DNA of 17,969 nucleotides from JAUREX01 sp044356825. Its GTDB lineage: Bacteria > Pseudomonadota > Alphaproteobacteria > Rhodobacterales > Rhodobacteraceae. The notes below the pieces were generated by a model. That model saw only the letters and a list, made by a program, of their open reading frames with translations. It searched no databases and had not been told where the DNA came from. The translations under genes and the position numbers were made by a program. Numbering within the stretch: position 1 is the stretch's first letter; the number at the start of each line of letters is the position of its first letter. This document shows positions 14,490-17,969 of this stretch, one piece after another. The DNA is taken from contig JBIKVM010000042.1 in assembly GCA_044356825.1 (NCBI GenBank), positions 1 through 17,969 on the forward strand, read 5' to 3'.

Positions 14490-15701
14490 ATGGGTGTTCT
14501 GTCGGGAATGCGGGTTGTCGAGGGGTCGGCGTTCGTCGCCGTGCCGCTCGCGGGGATGACGCTGGCGCAGATGGGGGCCGACGTGATCCGCTTCGACCGG
14601 ATCGAGGGCGGGCTCGATGCCGCGCGCTGGCCCGTCACCGCCTCGGGCGCGAGCCTCTTCTGGGCGGGGCTCAACAAGGGCAAGCGCTCGATCGCCGTCG
14701 ATATCGCCCGCCCCGAGGGGCGCGAGATCGTCGCGGCGCTTGTCACCGCCCCGGGGCCCGACGGCGGGATGTTCATGACGAACCTGCGCGCGCGCGGCGC
14801 GCTCGACTGGCCCGCGCTGGTGGCGCGGCGGCCCGACCTCATCATGGTCTCGCTCGCGGGCACCCGCCGCAACGAGCCGGCGGTCGACTATACCGTGAAC
14901 CCCGCGCTCGGCTTTCCGATGGCGACGGGGCCGGCGGAGCTCGATGTGCCGGTCGCGCATGTGCTGCCGGCCTGGGATTGCATCGCGGGGCAGATGATCG
15001 TCTCGACCCTGCTCGCGGCCGAGCGTCACCGCCTGCGGACGGGTCAGGGGCAGCTGGCGGAACTCGCGCTCAAGGATGTGGCGGCGGCGATGGTGGCGAA
15101 CCTCGGGATCCTGGGCGAGGTCGAGGTGAACGGGGTCGATCGCGGCCGCTTCGGCAACGCCCTCTATGGCGCCTTCGGGCAGGATTTCCTCTGCGCCTGC
15201 GGCGCGCGGGTGATGGTGATCGGCCTGACCGACCGCCAGTGGCGCGGGATCGTCGAGGTCACGGGCACGGCCGAGGGGATGGCGGCGATCGCGGCGCGCC
15301 GCGGCCTCGACCTCGCGCGCGAGGGCGATCGGTGGGCCGCGCGGGCCGAGATCGCGGCCCTGCTCGCGCCCTGGTTCGCCGCGCGCCCCCTGTCCGAGAT
15401 CGGGCCGCTCTTCGATGCCGCGAGCCTGACCTGGTCGGTCTTTCGCACCTTCGCCGAGGCGGCGCGCCTCGATCCCGACCTCGGGCCGGAAAACCCCCTC
15501 TTTTCCGTGATCGACCAGCCTGGCATCGGGCCGCTGCGCGTGCCGGCAAGCCCCATCGCCTTTTCGGCCACGCCGCGCCCCGATCCCGCGCCCGCCCCAC
15601 GTCTGGGCCAGCACACCGAGGAAATCCTCGCGGAGGTGCTCGGCCTCGGGTCGGGGCAGATCGGCGCGCTCATGGATGCGCGGTTGGTGGCGGCAGGATA
15701 G
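14490..15701 (+). CDS. mct: Mesaconyl-CoA C1-C4 CoA transferase / 2-methylfumaryl-CoA isomerase (class III CoA-transferase)
   Basis: Mct moves CoA within mesaconyl-CoA from the C1 to the C4 carboxyl, as in the second cycle of the 3-hydroxypropionate bi-cycle. The 403-aa product is a CaiB/BaiF (class III) CoA-transferase. It closely follows the Chloroflexus Mct as I remember it: RVVEGSAFVAVPLAGMTLAQ near the start, then GADVIRFD, RWPVT, SLFWAGLNKGKRSIAVDI, VDYTVNPALG, HVLPAWD, LYGAFGQDF and a C-terminal RLGQHTEEILAEVLGL. Asp163 in PAWD is the expected nucleophilic aspartate. The length matches (about 409). The ATG at 14490 aligns with the family start; a TTG at 14463 would add nine residues. 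Its neighbour ecm makes the precursor of its substrate. The subfamily call rests on memory; another isomerising CoA-transferase remains possible. Confidence 0.8.
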   Translation: MGVLSGMRVVEGSAFVAVPLAGMTLAQMGADVIRFDRIEGGLDAARWPVTASGASLFWAGLNKGKRSIAVDIARPEGREIVAALVTAPGPDGGMFMTNLRARGALDWPALVARRPDLIMVSLAGTRRNEPAVDYTVNPALGFPMATGPAELDVPVAHVLPAWDCIAGQMIVSTLLAAERHRLRTGQGQLAELALKDVAAAMVANLGILGEVEVNGVDRGRFGNALYGAFGQDFLCACGARVMVIGLTDRQWRGIVEVTGTAEGMAAIAARRGLDLAREGDRWAARAEIAALLAPWFAARPLSEIGPLFDAASLTWSVFRTFAEAARLDPDLGPENPLFSVIDQPGIGPLRVPASPIAFSATPRPDPAPAPRLGQHTEEILAEVLGLGSGQIGALMDARLVAAG

Positions 15702-15793
15702 GGGGGTGGTGCAGGTTTCTGTTGCCAGGTACCTGCGAACCCCGCCTTGAGCGGCAAAGCCCAAGGACTTTGGTTTTCGGTTACCCGAGCTGC

Positions 15794-15832
15794 TTACGCA
15801 GCCAGAGCCACCGGAGCACGGTTGTCGTTGGC
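15794..15832 (-). other. tmRNA proteolysis-tag reading frame, ANDNRAPVALAA
   Basis: Twelve codons starting GCC AAC GAC AAC and ending GCT GCG TAA encode ANDNRAPVALAA, with the hydrophobic ALAA end that ClpXP/ClpAP recognise. The frame is open five codons further up to GCA (15847-15845), which would give a 17-residue tag. I prefer the GCC start because the GCAAAC upstream can pair with GTTTGC just 5' of it as part of the first pseudoknot, and because alphaproteobacterial tags usually begin A-N-D-N. Confidence 0.85.
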
Positions 15833-15918
15833 AACTGTACTGTTTGCACCGATAACGGTGGTAGCTCACCGAGGCAAAGCAAACACCTTTAGACGTCCGT
15901 CGATCCTGTTTCGGCCCC

Positions 15919-15939
15919 GATGTCCCCCAACGAGGGTTC
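15919..15939 (-). other. Intervening segment between tmRNA acceptor and coding pieces
   Basis: These 21 nt lie between the CCA end of the acceptor piece and the 5' GGGGCCG of the coding piece. By analogy with Caulobacter tmRNA they are cut out after transcription. The segment contains CCCTCG and GGGGG runs that could close a small loop on top of the acceptor stem in the precursor. Confidence 0.7.
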
Positions 15940-16028
15940 TGGTGGAGCCGCCGGGTACCGCCCCCGGGTCCGATCCGTGTATTCCGTGCGCGTTTATGCC
16001 CATAGGCCCGGTTGCCCGGGACAGCGGG

Positions 16029-16057
16029 AAGATAGGCAGCCTTCGCGGCCCACGCAA
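16029..16057 (-). promoter_or_regulatory. Sigma-70 type promoter of ssrA
   Basis: On the minus strand TTGCGT (16057-16052) and TATCTT (16034-16029) are separated by exactly 17 bp, a good match to housekeeping promoters. The predicted start is near 16022, just before a CCCGG-GCAA-CCGGG hairpin (16020-16007). The promoter lies 30 bp after the ecm stop codon, so tmRNA is independent of ecm transcription. Confidence 0.72.
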
Positions 16058-16086
16058 GGCCCGAGTGCGGCAAAATCCGGGCGGCG

Positions 16087-17969
<1,883 letters not shown>

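Larger units (their letters stand above)
15706..16022 (-). ncRNA. ssrA: Permuted two-piece tmRNA gene (SsrA)
   Basis: tmRNA rescues stalled ribosomes and tags the unfinished protein for degradation. Read on the minus strand, the acceptor piece comes first (about 16022 to 15940, ending CCA at 15942-15940). A 21-nt spacer follows (15939-15919), then the coding piece from 15918 to about 15706. The acceptor stem forms between GGGGCCG (15918-15912) and CGGCTCC (15950-15944), with one G-U pair. The T-arm stem is CCGGG/CCCGG. GGGGCCGAAACAGGATCGAC is the alphaproteobacterial equivalent of the usual tmRNA 5' end. The tag ORF lies at 15832-15794. This permuted order is the known alphaproteobacterial form, in which the spacer is removed to give two RNAs. 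The 5' end is set from the promoter and the 3' end from the hairpin at 15711-15736; both are approximate. Confidence 0.92.

Noticed and set aside
14192..16073. Long open frames on both strands over mct and the tmRNA
   Set aside because: They run through the tmRNA and out of frame with mct, and their translations are low-complexity Arg/Pro/Ala sequence.

Overview
The window looks like chromosomal DNA of a high-GC alphaproteobacterium, most likely a member of the Rhodobacteraceae/Rhodobacterales. Four things point there: a circularly permuted two-piece tmRNA gene whose tag reads ANDNRAPVALAA, an ethylmalonyl-CoA mutase (hallmark of the ethylmalonyl-CoA pathway of acetate assimilation), a secreted-type beta-propeller protein ending in a Hint_2-like autoprocessing domain, and a DUF1638 protein. 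All assignments come from reading the sequence and from remembered family features; no database search was run.

Region 1 (1-10704, all + strand) is a flagellar cluster running flgE (5' end outside the window), flgF, flgG, flgH, flgI, flgJ, flgK, flgL. These encode the hook, distal rod, L ring, P ring, rod-cap protein and the two hook-filament junction proteins. The genes are packed with gaps of 3-29 bp. The one exception is the 61-bp flgF-flgG gap, which holds a textbook sigma-54 promoter (TGGCACG-N4-TTGCA), so flgGHIJKL can be transcribed separately. A perfect 10-bp stem with a GTGA tetraloop contains the flgE stop codon. FlgK is very large (1396 aa) and FlgE is enlarged; FlgJ lacks the muramidase half. 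The gene order resembles gammaproteobacterial clusters and the Fla1 system of Rhodobacter sphaeroides, not the scattered order usual in alphaproteobacteria.

Region 2 (10719-13722) holds a convergent minus-strand gene for a seven-bladed FG-GAP (integrin-alpha-like) beta-propeller fused to a C-terminal Hint domain. Divergent from it is a TetR-family regulator with a perfect inverted repeat 13 bp before its start codon, a likely autoregulatory operator.

Region 3 (13729-17969) is metabolic. It has a DUF1638 protein (minus), a class III CoA-transferase closely resembling mesaconyl-CoA C1-C4 CoA transferase / 2-methylfumaryl-CoA isomerase (Mct, plus), the tmRNA gene ssrA (minus) with its own promoter, and the 3' part of ecm (minus), which runs off the right edge. 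Ecm makes methylsuccinyl-CoA, the precursor of mesaconyl-C1-CoA, which is the Mct substrate. The pair therefore suggests a branch from the ethylmalonyl-CoA pathway toward citramalyl-CoA and pyruvate. This is the most interesting metabolic hint in the window. No CRISPR array, insertion sequence, prophage or tRNA gene was seen.
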